From Symsagittifera roscoffensis (Eukaryota; Xenacoelomorpha; Acoela; Convolutidae): 64,000 nt of DNA. Below the pieces are notes generated by a model, which saw only the letters and a list, made by a program, of their open reading frames with translations, was not told the DNA's origin and did no database searches. Shown piece by piece: positions 21,323-33,223 of the stretch. The translations under genes and the position numbers were made by a program. The stretch is from the NCBI RefSeq assembly GCF_963678635.1, contig NC_087070.1, positions 15,439,840 through 15,503,839 on the forward strand, given 5' to 3'. The stretch's first letter is position 1. Each line of letters begins with the position of its first letter.

Positions 21323-22522
21323 ACAAAAAGAAATCAGAACTAATTAAGAACTCAACCTAATTTTACCGTTTCTAATTTTGACCATTCTGTGCCTAAAGCT
21401 ATTTACGGGAAAAAGTCTAGTACCCGATTGCAATACCCTTGCTATCGCAAGGGTAAAGATTAGAATCAATTACAACAAAAAGAACGATCTCGATTCTAGA
21501 GCCTTTTCTGTTATGTAATCTAAATTACAGAGTTGTGTTGTTGAGAGCATTTGATCAAAACAATTGACTTTGAGTGATTGAAATCAATCAAATCTCAAAG
21601 CTCACGAGATCAATGCTTTCTAATTTTTGAAGTTTGACCAAAAACACCCTTAAACATTAGTAAGTTTTTGCCGATTAGAGTTTCAGTCTATTCTTCAAAT
21701 CAACCTTTACGAACCAAAAATGTCAAAATCAAGGGAGGAGTGAGGGTGCGTACACGCCCCCAGTAGAGATTGGACCACTAATCAATCGAAGGGTCCTCCC
21801 TTTGTTACTATTTCGTGGCCGGTTTTTTTTTTAATTTAGCTGCGGCGCAGAATATTTTGGCAAACTGAAAATCCGCTTCCCCTCCTGGAGAAATTTTTAG
21901 ATACTTCCCTTGTCAAGAGCATATATTGAGTCTTACCTCTTTTTGAACCAGACTCAGTGACTCTGGAGCTTCGCTTTTCTGCATTCTTCAACGGTCAATT
22001 ATAACACAGAATAAAGGCTAAATAGAAGTATCAACCAATTATTGCTTGTTTTTATAAGCAGAAATTTAAAATCTATTTGTAAAGAGAAATTGCAACCTTT
22101 GCTTATAAATAGTTAGTTAAACTGTAGAATTAATAAAAACATTCAGTTACGCCTAAATTAAAACTTCGTACGCAGACTAAAACTTCTCGCGCTTTTGAAA
22201 GGTAACAGAAGTTGAATGATTTTAATGGTATGTTCCAACAGATAAGCTCATTTAAAATTCACTTTGTAAACACATTAAAATCTTGACTATTCAAGTTGAT
22301 AATCAAATAACTTTGAGCATAATTAACTTTATAATCTGTTCTAATTTAAAGCTGTGTCGTGTTTTTTCACGTGTCTCAGATTATACCATGCTTATTTGTT
22401 TGACTTAACATGAATACATTTTCGCAAAACCAATCAAATCGCATAATTTTTGAAACCAATACAGTTATTAACTTTTTTATGACATCAAAAAAATTATTAA
22501 CGACTTTCTGAACAAAAAAGAA

Positions 22523-22677
22523 AACCGATGTCAGCGTTTTTTTTAACGTTCCGTATCAAACCGATGTATTAAAAGAAAAAAGTTCCGTAAACACCAATGG
22601 TTTTCAAGAAAAAAGTTCCGTAAAACACCAATGTTTTACTAGAAAAAAGTTCCGTAAAAAACCGATGTTTTACAAGA
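22523..22677 (+). repeat. Short tandem repeat, about 42-bp unit
   Basis: At least three adjacent units carry AAAAAAGTTCCGTAAA followed by a CACCAATG- or ACCGATG-type word, with a more degenerate first unit. Nothing coding is seen. Confidence 0.7.
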
Positions 22678-22986
22678 GTACACGGGTGCCATTTTCTGGT
22701 ACTTGAAATGACAATATTGGCAATTGTTAACTTCAAATCTACATTTTTGCAACTTACATCTTAGATAATGGTATACATAGGAAGTTATCAAATAAAAACT
22801 GTGTTAAAATAAAAAAGCTAAGTTAACTTCGACCAGCTTTTTATAAGAGTACAAATAACTCAGGAAAGCTGATTACTTATCGGATATCAAATTAATGTTC
22901 CAACCCTATATAAACTGACAAGCCGCGTGCTATATAACCTGAAACCAATACTGTAAAGACCGTTTAGAATTTTTAAGGGCTATAAG

Positions 22987-23196
22987 GGATCTACTTAACA
23001 ATATCCCCCATTTTCAGCTTTTCAGAAGGGGGCGGAAATTGTTAAATGGATTACTTGCGGCGAATTTTCAAACCAATCAGAATGCAGCAATATTAGAACT
23101 CTCAATAAAAAGCTCTAGCGCTAGTTTACTGTATTTATTCATAGGGGTGGAGATTCTTAAGTAAATACCATAAGGCGGAGATTATTAAGGAGATCC
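22987..23196. mobile_element. hAT-like MITE with 8-bp target duplication
   Basis: This 210-bp element begins GGATCTACTTAACAATATCC and ends with the inverted ATTATTAAGGAGATCC. It is flanked on both sides by GCTATAAG (22979-22986 and 23197-23204). Its ends and internal GGTGGAGATT words relate it to the MITEs at 5570-5730 and 59525-59655. Confidence 0.75.
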
Positions 23197-24049
23197 GCTA
23201 TAAGATATTCCTCGCGAATGTTGGGCGCTAATTTAGTTCAATTAACTGGCAAATAAAGCAAATTTTTCGCAGAGTGCTCAAGAAAAAACATTGCAATGGA
23301 AACCACAACAAAACGTTTCTAAAAGCTTTTAATAACTCTAAAAAAATAAGGCAAGAAGTTACCGCCGGGGGAATTAGTATCAATAGAGCGGATCGCACAG
23401 GAAGAGATAGAAACAAAACAAATCCCTCCTTTTAACAACAACCATCACGAAAAAAATGATTTCCGTTTTTGTATTCTCTGAACTACGGAAATTTATTTCT
23501 GAAACATGAATTAAATGGTTCATTTGTAGCCAAACAACTGTTCTTTCAAATTGATTCAACTATTTTTAGCCCTTCTCCGCTTTTCCAACCAAAATCCAAT
23601 AATTTGCACCTGTTTCGAACATACAGGGTCAGAAAATAGCTACCGAATTCATCACTGAGACTAAGATAAATATATTTAAACAATTTTTCCCAAAGAAATC
23701 TAGTGTGTTGAATGCACGTAACAAGAGCAAGGTCCCGTTTGAGAAGATTTGGAGCAATACAAGAAATTTAAACTAAAAATTGAAATAGTTTATGTAACAT
23801 ATAGACCTAAAGATTTTATAAAAAACGGAACAAAAAATGGATTAGATCAGCAACCTTTCTTTTATTAGTTGCTGAAACTCGTGTTGCAGATAAATTTGAG
23901 TTGTAACATAAGAAATTGATCAAAAAATCGTGAACGCTGGTATAAAAAATGACTAAAATGTCCATTTGTATGATTCGAGTGCGATGCAAATATACAAAGA
24001 CCTCTCGATTATCAAAAAAAAACAGAATTCATAATAAGAATCATAAAAC

Positions 24050-25770
24050 TACCCGTGTCAGGTGATGCTCTGAATGTTCTAACTGACTTCTGAGAATTCT
24101 TCGATTTTCAGAAATAGTTGAAATTTTCTGAAAAATAAAAAACAACGTTTTTTTTAATTATCCTCCAATTGCTACCTTAAGGACAGAGTGATATATTAAG
24201 CATTCAGTAACGTACTAATCAAAGCAACTAGCATGTCTCTATCAAATTTAGAACAACTTCTAAGCGGGATTAAATAACTGCTCACGCACGTTACTTATCC
24301 CAAATTGGCAACTTTGAAACCCGCTAACTTTGCAAAAAATCATAGATAAAATATTTTCTTAAATTTGAGCTCATCAAATTAATAGCTTGCTGATCAAAAA
24401 ATCAAAAAGGGGGGCGTTAAAATTTCGAAAATTGTTTTCAGAAAAAAAAGGTAGCAGGACATACTAATGACATAGGATAGGGTACGTTTTTATTATAGCG
24501 AGCGTAGGGTAAACTGGAATAGGTTAAGTTGGATTGTAGGTTAAATCGGCACAGGGTAAATAGTTAAAGGGTAAATTGGAATAGGGTAAATCGTCATGTA
24601 ACCAAAAAAACACCACGAGCACAAATATTCCGTCACTGTCTTCGACAGTAGAAACACCAAGACTATTCATAAATCAAGCCAAAGCCCTGAATGTTCCGAC
24701 TGCACCTTGAAGCTGAACGATTAGCTTCTGCTTTTTCGAAAAATTGGAAAAATGAATTACTTTTCTCCGTTTTTTGTCTATCCCCCACACACTATGTAAA
24801 ATACTGTGGGATGTACTTAGCGTCTTAATTTTACCTTTTAAGGTCGGATATTTGGAATTTGGAATGGTCAGCTGATTCGGGATTTAATGGTAATATACGG
24901 GTTAATAGATTCTGATAGGTAAAGGCCCTTGAAATTAATGGGTGCTTTCTTCTATGCAAAAATAAATATTACAAAGAAATATAAATTCATCTGGGTGCAG
25001 ATTAAAATCTATTTCAAGCTTGATTCGAAATGCATAGTAAATGATAAAACACTTTCACTACAGCGGAGTGAAATCGCATCGAACTTTGAACTTAAACAGA
25101 TTTTTTGATTTGCGATTTAATCAACGAGGACAAGAGTAGAACTGGGATTTTCTCGGGCGGTGCCATTTAAAAAAAACCGCAAAACTTGTCGACCTTTCTT
25201 TTAGGTCGGCCAAATTTGCTCAAAGTTTTCGATTTCGAACTTACTATTGAAACTGAGTTGCAATGAAATCAAAAATGATAAAGAATGAGGCCTTGAATGG
25301 TCCGACCATACTTTCAGGTGTTTGAAGTGTTTTTTTTCCAAAATATTGATAAAAACTTCATGATAATTCCGTCACGCCCAATTTACATAGTTATGTTTTA
25401 TAACTGCTGGCACATTATTTGGATCTATATGCGTGCTTCATTTAAATTTGAATAAATTCTGAGCAGAATAATTTCGCAGCCTTTACTACGCATTACAAAA
25501 CTGGATATTTTTCGCTCATTAATTATTCCTTACTCGCAATTTTTAAGCAACGCTTGCTCATCGCCAGCGTAAGCAACCGTAACTTCACTAAAAAAACAAT
25601 CAAATGTAAGAAAGATCTTGGATTTGAGATCAGGGAATTGCAATCTTTCAAATGGTAAAAGAAATTCCATCACAGTTAATTAAAAACTCTTAAACAATCC
25701 AATCCGCGCATTAAGAAACCACGCCGAGCAGAAATATTTCATCACTTTTTTCATCAGTGGGAACAATACC
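24050..25770 (+). repeat. Two degenerate copies of the GGGCGAAGCCC repeat family
   Basis: A first copy ends near 24650 with GAGCACAAATATTCCGTCAC and the hairpin ACTGTC TTC GACAGT. A second starts near 24665 (AAGCCCTGAATGTTCCGACTG) and ends near 25765 (GAGCAGAAATATTTCATCAC). Better-preserved copies are at 44864-45405 and 63226-63720. A short run of GGGTAAAT-type words lies at about 24505-24595. Confidence 0.5.
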
Positions 25771-26663
25771 AGACAAAGCTACACAAAACACAAGGCCAAA
25801 AAACTTTAAAAAAATGAATGAAAATTTCCTACCCCACAGAAGATTCAAAGGAACGAAACCAATTCAAAAAAAAATAATCGTTCCAGTAAATTTTTAATCT
25901 TTATCCAAAAAAATTTCTTTGCAAAATTAACTAAACTATTGAACATAAACCAAAACTGAAATCAACCTTCAAAATTAACGTTTATTTTACAAATTTGAAA
26001 CAAATAGTTTTTTCTGACTTTCCCGCACTCATTTGATTTTCAAAAACGGAAAACTAAGTTTTACTTCGCATTAACAAAACTTTTAACTTAATGCACCAGT
26101 CGCGAAACAATACATATGCAACAAACGAAGTGGCCACAGCCGACAATACTTGAGCAGACACCCATTGAGCCGAAAAAAAACGTTCTCAATGAAAACAAAA
26201 TTGAAGCTCAAAAAGGCATTGAAATCCTCTCGCTCAAAACACGCACATAACCTTCCTCGAAAGCTTTGAGCCCGATTAAGAAAAAAACGAACAATGAAGT
26301 TTACCCAAATTAGAGTTGGTTAAATTACAACTAATATAAACCTCTTTCCGGTATTTAATGGGTAATATTTAAAATGCAGACATGCTAAAATATGTCCGTT
26401 GATAGACGAAACTACAAAAACATATTGGAAGATGAACCAAAATTGAAGATGGAAAAAAAATCCAGTACTCGATTGCAATAACCGTGCTTATCGCAAGGGT
26501 AATAACTTCAGCAGCCAATCTGAGCATACTTGTTTCACACAAAGAATCTCGTCATATCACACATTTCGCGTATTAGTACGCTAAACTCATCAAAAAATAT
26601 AACATGTTTAAGGTAGATGGAAGCAGAAAACGCTCCAATTATTTCACTTATGTAATACTTTTA

Positions 26664-28410
26664 TAAAACACAGAGGCGAAGCAGAGCTTCGCAGCACTTG
26701 CGATAAGGCAAAAAAGAAAAACATTTCGAAAATGCTATACTGATGCGGGATGAAACAGGTTACTTTAAAATTTCAAAAACGACTTTACCCAAAACAAGTT
26801 GTTCCTCTACCAAAATAAGTGAGAAGAGTAAAAAATGTTGAGATTTTTCAGCCGCCAATTCTGCAGAAAAATTCTCGCAGCCGGTTTTTTTTGAACTGTT
26901 TATCTCAGATTTGATGGGGTACTTTTAAAAAAAAAATCAAAAAGTTTCTAAAAAAAACTGTGAAAACTTCGACAACATGACTTTCCCCAAATCATAACTT
27001 TTTTCCGCAAAAATCAGGTCGTGGCCGCTAAAATAGAAAAAACAATAAAAACCAGGTTGATCTAATGAATACTTAACCTGGAAATCGGCAGTCTAGTTTT
27101 TGAGGAAAAGTCAGAAAGTCTCCAAAAAACGGTCAAACTTTCAAAACTTTGACTTGTTTGAAGGCCATAACATTTTCTCAAAGAAATTGGGATTGGCCGT
27201 TTACGCAGGGAGGCTGTCAACAACTTTTGTTTCGATGACACCTATGATATCAGATTTGGCAGGAGGGTTATGGAGAAAACTCCCTAAATAACCGGCCAAC
27301 AAAAAATTAAAACATAAAAAAGAAACATAGCCTAAAAAGATTAAGCGTAGCAGATTATGCAGAAGAGATTCAGGCAACCTGTATTTTCGATTGAACTTAA
27401 AAACTCAGATATAGGAGAGTAGTTTTAGAGAAACGTCGATAAGTTTCAAAAATGAAAAATTTGAATTTTCCGAGAGCCATAACCTTCTGCGTCAAAAAAA
27501 TTGTGCATAGTCGGGTGAGCAAAAAAACTTCTCACGACCTTTTATTGGATTAAACCCAAAATCTCAGAAATGGAAGGCTCGTTTTTGAGAAAAGTCAAAA
27601 AGTTTTGTAAAAAAAGTCAAAAATAGAAAATTTCACTTTTCCTATGGCCATGAGTAAAAAATTTTGTGCAGAACCGATTATGCAGGGGAGCTTTTTCAAT
27701 TTGTTCTATTCATTGAAATCAAAATCTCAGATAAGGGACAATAGTTTTTGAGACAAACAAAAAATTAGAAATATGGGTCAAATATTCCCTAACAGACTTT
27801 CTCAAAGAGAGACCGAGGCAGAAATTAAAAAGACTGGGAGAATCTACAGGCACACATTAAAGTAGGTGTTCTCTCTTCATTGATACCTTTTTTAAAACCG
27901 GTACAAAAAATTTGAGAAATATAAGAACTTTTGCAAAGTGAAAAAAATTCCAGAGCGTCTAAAAAAATGAAAGAAAAACCCTAATCCCATACATTTTCTT
28001 AATACCTGATTTTATCAAACATGAAATCTAGGCAAAAATATCAAGCAATACAATTATAGTTTAAATTAGCAATGAACAAAATCCGATAAAATTGAGCAGA
28101 CACCAGTTTATAAAAAAAAAACTTTAAAAAGTTTCAAGTCTCCCCTGAAACTACAATGAAAAATACTTTTAACTACCATGAAACTTGCATTTACAACAAG
28201 AGATATCCATGATGTGGCAACTAAGCCGACAAAATTTGAGCAGATAAACGAAAGTCTAAATAAAATTCATACTGATAAAAACACAAGGTCCGACCGGGAT
28301 TTGACTTTCGGACCTTGATAAAGCAAGTTGAAAATGTGTAGGAAAAGTTGTTTATGGGAAAAAGTCTAGTTCTCGATTAAAAGACACTTGCTTCCGCATG
28401 TGTAATAAAT
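26664..28410 (+). repeat. Hairpin-end repeat family, long copy
   Basis: It starts ACACAGAGGCGAAGCAGAGC and ends with a decayed CTAGTTCTCGATTAAAAGAC and CTTGCTTCCGCATGTGTAAT hairpin. A diverged tRNA-like segment lies near 28265-28330. A detached right end of another copy lies just upstream at about 26460-26505 (GTACTCGATTGCAATAACCG). Confidence 0.5.
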
Positions 28411-28779
28411 GTCACACACACTTGGTGAGGCTAGATGAATCAAAACTATGAAACCAACTCCTATTACACTAAGTCAACTGAACAGATAAAATATGGAATA
28501 GATCTCATTTGAAAGATAAAAACTTGGCACAAAAAAGATTTTAAAAAAGGTAGTACAAAAATTTTTCAAAAGTTCAATTAAAAAAATAACAGATTCGAAC
28601 ATTATCGATTCATTTCTGTTCTTTCTTCTAACTTTCATACTTTCAGTTTTTTCATCTCTTCATAAAATGGTTTGCATATTATTTTCAATTCCATTTAGCT
28701 GAAATAGTTGAAAGCATAACAAGGAGTTTCAGCAAAAACAAACAACTTCAGTTCCAATCAATTTCATTTTTTTTTTACA

Positions 28780-28863
28780 AAAATAAGTTTTCAGGACCAC
28801 ATAATCAATTTCTAGCTGACCTTCGACATCAGAAGCATCGCGCGCGTGAATCAGTGTTATCTG
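28780..28863 (-). pseudogene. Possible coding exon or exon remnant
   Basis: On the minus strand a good acceptor (GTTTTTTCAG) opens a frame of 28 well-composed codons containing DVEGQLEIDYVVLK, ending near a possible GTAAAA donor. The AT-richness drops over the frame. The word GAAATTGATTA(T/C)GT, encoding EIDYV, recurs in the fragment at 30663-30722 on the same strand. I do not recognise the protein, and no flanking exons were found. Confidence 0.25.
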
Positions 28864-29112
28864 CTGAAAAAACTTCTCTGCTGAAAAAAAAAGAACCAAA
28901 AAAATGTTCAAGTCCTGCGGAATAATTGCCCTTCCCCCTGGGTAAGCGTGCCAATTAAGACAATACTCTGGTAATCAATAATTTTATTCAATTTTCCGGA
29001 AAAGACCTTCATTTTTTTAGCGAAAAGTCAACGTTCATCCACTTTGTAAGGTGCACTATTTTAGCATATTAATAAAAAGCGTATTTAAAATAAAAGCGTT
29101 TTATAATAATAA

Positions 29113-30429
29113 CTAGCAAGTAACGCACCTCCCGTGCTTCGAATTTTTAACAACTCATAAAAAACCGCATTTATTGAAAATAAGATCTGCATCCTTTGTG
29201 TTTTCTGACAGCAACCAATTACAGGGTTCGTAACTACAAATTTTGCAAAATTCTTTATTCAAGTTTTTTTAATACAAATTAAGAAAAACCATAAAATTTT
29301 GTGAAGTTTTAAGTTCTTTGAAAAAATTTGAAATTTAATGAACTAAGAATTTGCAAAGTTCTCTAAAAAAACTTAATGAACTAAGAAACGTGACATCTCG
29401 AAAACTACATGCAATTGAGCAGTCGCATTTGGACGCAAGATTTGCAACTCCTGAGAGTACTCTTCAACTACCCAACTACAACATTGGGAAAGTCAAATTG
29501 TGAGAACCTTCACACTTAAATTTTCTAAGAACGATATATTTTTTGAAAACCAGATAAAAGTTCACATCTCGAAAACTACAAAGATTTGACCAGTCTTATT
29601 TGAAAGCAATATTCGCAGTCCTTGACAGTACTCTAACAGCACACAACTACAGGGTTAGGAATTTCAATTTTGTGAATTATTTTGTAATTTGAGTTTTCTG
29701 AAAATTTCTGAAAAAAATCACAAAAATCGTCGTATCAAAAGAACTAAAAAGATTTGGGTATTCCTAATTGGAGGCCAAATTGGCAGCCGCCACTACAGAG
29801 TTGCGAACTTCAAACTTAAAAAAATTAATTTAAGTTTTCTGAAGATTTTTTTTTAAAATACCAAAAAATTCATTTCTGGGAAATTACATAGCTTTGAGTA
29901 GTCATATTTGGAGGCTAAATTCGACACTCCTGAGAGTACTCTGACAGAGCCTCAATATAGAGATGGGAACTTCAAACTTTGTGAATTTTTTATATCTAAG
30001 TTCTCTGAAAATTTTGAAAAATCTAAAAAAAACGTCATATCTCAAAAACTACAAGGATTTGAGCAGTAATATTCAGAGGTAAGAATCGCAACACCTGAGA
30101 GTATGCTCACAGCACCCAACTACAGAGTGAAAATTTCAAAAATTGAGAGAATTGCCGTATCTCATAAACTAAAAGGATTTGGTTATTCATATATGGAGGC
30201 CAGAACCGCAAAAGCTGGGAAAATCCTGAGTATCCCACTATTGGGTTGCTATTTTGAAACTTGATGAAATAAACACTTAATTAAAACTAGAAAATTGAAA
30301 AAATCTCAACCATTGCAATATACACAGCTAAAACCTGCAAAAATTCTTTTGTTAAACATGCAAAAATAATACGTTGAAAAAGCTTAAAGATGGCGAGATA
30401 GTGAAGCCCACATTTAAATATATAATGGA
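29113..30429 (-). mobile_element. Non-autonomous Helitron, copy 2
   Basis: On the minus strand it runs from A|TCCATTATATATTTAAATG to a decayed hairpin and GCTAG|T. The 1317-bp body has a diverged array of the same satellite (marker GAGCAGTC-type words). Termini and orientation match copies 1 and 3, but divergence is higher, so it is an older insertion. Confidence 0.75.
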
Positions 30430-30567
30430 TAAACCAAAATTTAAGGTAGCACCCGAAGGAGTTGTTGTTCTCGGATTCCAGTTTTTTCAAAATCCAGTTA
30501 ATGTTGATTTCTGCAGATTTGACAGAAACATGTCAGTCTTCATGATCAAATGTCTTCGAGATTATAT

Positions 30568-30722
30568 TTATTCAAAATCATTTTTGTACACTTCAGCGAT
30601 CATATTCTCCGGATGTTCTATCTCGTCAAGATTGAACCCAAACTTTCTTCCAATCTTGTTACTTCGATATGCAAGATGAAAACGTAATCAATTTCATAAT
30701 CGTAACCATCGAGGTCCTCAAC
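30568..30722 (-). pseudogene. Possible frameshifted coding remnant
   Basis: The minus strand has an acceptor (TAAATTTAG) opening a frame that reads VEDLDGYDYEIDYVF over its first 15 codons. A second frame then gives 38 sensible codons ending KNDFE and a stop at 30568. Switching frames at the TTTT run near 30680 would join them. Alternatively the first part is a 20-codon exon (30663-30722) ending at a GTAACA donor. The protein is not recognised. It shares the EIDYV word with the fragment at 28780-28863. Confidence 0.25.
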
Positions 30723-31051
30723 CTAAATTTACACATAAGTTAAGCTCAAAGGTAAAAAACATACAAAAAGAGCCTTTACTAAAAACAAACTAGAAAAAAA
30801 ACCTGCTGATACTAATGGAATCGGACAGGTGTCCGTTCTCATGGATCTGGTTGCTATTTCATGATTGCCTCATAGCTGGATTCGAAAAAATGAGTAACAA
30901 ATCCTAATTTTCCGGAAATATTGTTTTTCATATTACTATTCTCTTGTGTTTTGATAGCTGCTTCAGTCACGGGACATAAAATTTGGACCCTTTGCGTTCA
31001 ACGAGCAATTGAACGAAATACTACTTCGCATTTTCATAGTTTTCTTTTCAA

Positions 31052-31907
31052 TTATTTACACAGAGGCGACAATGAGCTTCGCGCCACTTGCGATACAACT
31101 AAGTCTAAGAAAATGAAAGAAGATTCTTCTGAAATAAACATTTCCAAACAATAGAATGCAAAATCAGCTTCGGAGCAAAAATAAACAAGCGGTTACAACG
31201 TCGAAAATATCTGAGCAGAAACTGTTCAAACGGAAATTTTTTAAAATTTAAAACTTAATGAGAAAATTTAACATCCCCCTTCTCTTCATAACACACATAG
31301 GCACACAAACTTTTTTCGCGCATCAAATGGAGTAAAAAGAGGCTACTAAGCGATAGAAAATGAGCCGAAACCTATAAAGCTGACAAAAATGAAATTTCCG
31401 CAAACCGAATGGTAAAAATGCAACCACCTTAAAAAACGCGCAGGGGAAAGTTGAAGTTGTGTTTTTCTTGGAACGACCCAAAATAGGTCACTGAGCCGAT
31501 AAAAAATTTGGCCGAAATATTTTGGACCGAAAGTATAAATACGCAAAAATCAAAAAAGCTCCACTAAAAAAATCGCTCACCAAAACACAAACAATTCCAA
31601 GATGTATCAACTCAGTCGACAGAAAATAAGCAGACAAATAATTGGCCGACAGTTTCATTTGAAACAGAATATTTCCCTTTTTTTAAACAAGTCTTGTGAG
31701 ATTCGAACCACGGACCTTTGCGTCACAGGCGTATTTCTTACTTCCAGGCTAAAAAGACCGGCAACGCTACGGAAGAAAAAAATAATTAATTATGAAACAA
31801 GGTGCCACAAGAGATGAGTCCAGATGAGATGAGTCCTGTGAACGAAGTTATTTGCGAGAAACAAGTCTAGTACCCCATTGCCATGCCCTTCCTCATTGTA
31901 GGGTAAA
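31052..31907 (+). repeat. Hairpin-end repeat copy with tRNA-Pro-like segment
   Basis: It starts TTACACAGAGGCGACAATGA and ends CTAGTACCCCATTGCCATGC followed by a decayed end hairpin and GGGTAAAG. The minus-strand tRNA-like segment at 31689-31775 has a clean B box (GGTTCGAATCT). Confidence 0.55.
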
Positions 31908-32102
31908 GATATAAAGTTGCAATTTTGACTCGTGCTAGATGAATTTACTTGAAAGAAGTTAACGGGGTCAAAGTTTGAGATATCTTTTGCAGGTGTATAA
32001 CAGCCAGCATATCATAACTAATTAAGAGTTGTTCTTCCTGTGATAAAACCTCGCAAACAGTAAAAGGAAACTGAATTTATGGTTTCAATAAGATTTTTTG
32101 GG

Positions 32103-32469
32103 AAGCTGATGAGCTTCACTTACCCTTTATGCAGCATGAAGACGACAGATTAAAAAGAGTCACTTGGTCGCTTGTCAAAAAGCAGTCGTATCTGTTTTGA
32201 CAATACGGGCAATAAAAGGTCTTGCGCGCTTATACCAGAAAACTTGACAGCAAATAGAGAAAACAAAACTGCGTATGAGAACCCAATGCATGAATTGGAG
32301 CAGTCATTTGCTCGAAATACTTCCTGGAAAAGTTCTTTTGTTGGCTTATTTTGATCATCAGCGCAAAAATATTCAAAAACGTTTAGCCTTTTTTTGACGC
32401 ATGACCAAAAAAACTCTTTCAATTCTTTTATCGGTCGTTGCATAAAGAGTAATACCGGCTCATCAGCTT
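32103..32469. mobile_element. MITE-like element with terminal inverted repeats
   Basis: The left end AAGCTGATGAGCTTC... and right end (reverse complement AAAGCTGATGAGCCGG...) match over about 32 bp with a few mismatches and share CTTTATGCA at their inner edge. The total is 367 bp. A target duplication was not clear. The short open frames inside are not gene-like. Confidence 0.6.
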
Positions 32470-32496
32470 TGAAATAGTTATGATATAGTAGCTAGT

Positions 32497-32532
<36 letters not shown>

Positions 32533-33223
32533 TTTGATCGATCTAGTAATTCCAAATAATTTATCTAGCATGTGTCGAAATTTCAACGCTATATCTTGAA
32601 TAATTGCAGAGAAAACGACAAATACGGGAATGAAAAAATACGTTGAAATCAAAAATGTTCAACTTCTATGTCCCGAGACTGTACTGATAATCAGTGTTTG
32701 AATCAAAGTAGAGATTTGAAGTGAACTTTCAGACATCGTAGGCACGAGTGACGCTCTATTTCAACTCAAGTATCATTATTAATTTCATGTCAACCCCCCT
32801 TTTAAAGATATTTGTGGTAATTACCTAGGACATATCGACTAGACACTCATCTATTTCGCAGGCACTTGGATAGATTTTAAAATATATCTTTTTGGAACCC
32901 GAATCAGGGGTACCTCACTACATCTATTACGATCTTTCATTGACGCTTCATATGTGGCGAGCTAAAACGTATGCTGAAAAAACACTTCAAAATTAACATT
33001 GAACTACAAAAGCATACATATGTGAATGACTGCAATCGACCATTATTCTAATTCTGCTGAATACCACTTACTGCTACTATTCGTTTCAAACTGCTCGGTA
33101 CAGTACAATAGTAATAACACTTAATAAATATAATACTACTTTGTATAATAATTATAACAGATTATAAATTTATGAAAAATAGTCTGCAAATTGTTTTCCC
33201 TTTTTGCATCTTCGGTTTTCTTT
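32470..33223. other. 3' flank of the slit gene with a (TA)n microsatellite
   Basis: Positions 32499-32530 are an uninterrupted TA dinucleotide run. The remainder is the presumed 3' UTR and downstream sequence of slit. I saw no strong AATAAA on the minus strand close to the stop codon; a CATAAA variant lies near 33170. Confidence 0.45.

Larger units (their letters stand above)
20023..21456 (+). repeat. Hairpin-end repeat family, long copy
   Basis: It starts ACACAGAGGCGAAGCTGAGC with the hairpin GCGAAGC TGA GCTTCGC and CACTTGCGATA. It ends with TACCCGATTGCAATACCC and CTTGCTATCGCAAGGGTAA. Subterminal CACTTGCGATA and TATCGCAAGGG are inverted relative to one another. Inside are a CA microsatellite, a fragment of the Met-like SINE (20395-20452) and a minus-strand tRNA-Pro-like segment (21247-21322). 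No coding capacity is visible, and the transposition class is not established. Confidence 0.6.

Noticed and set aside
32150-32443. Minus-strand 97-codon frame with two Cys-containing stretches
   Set aside because: It falls wholly inside the MITE bounded by inverted repeats at 32103-32469, and the opposite strand is equally open.
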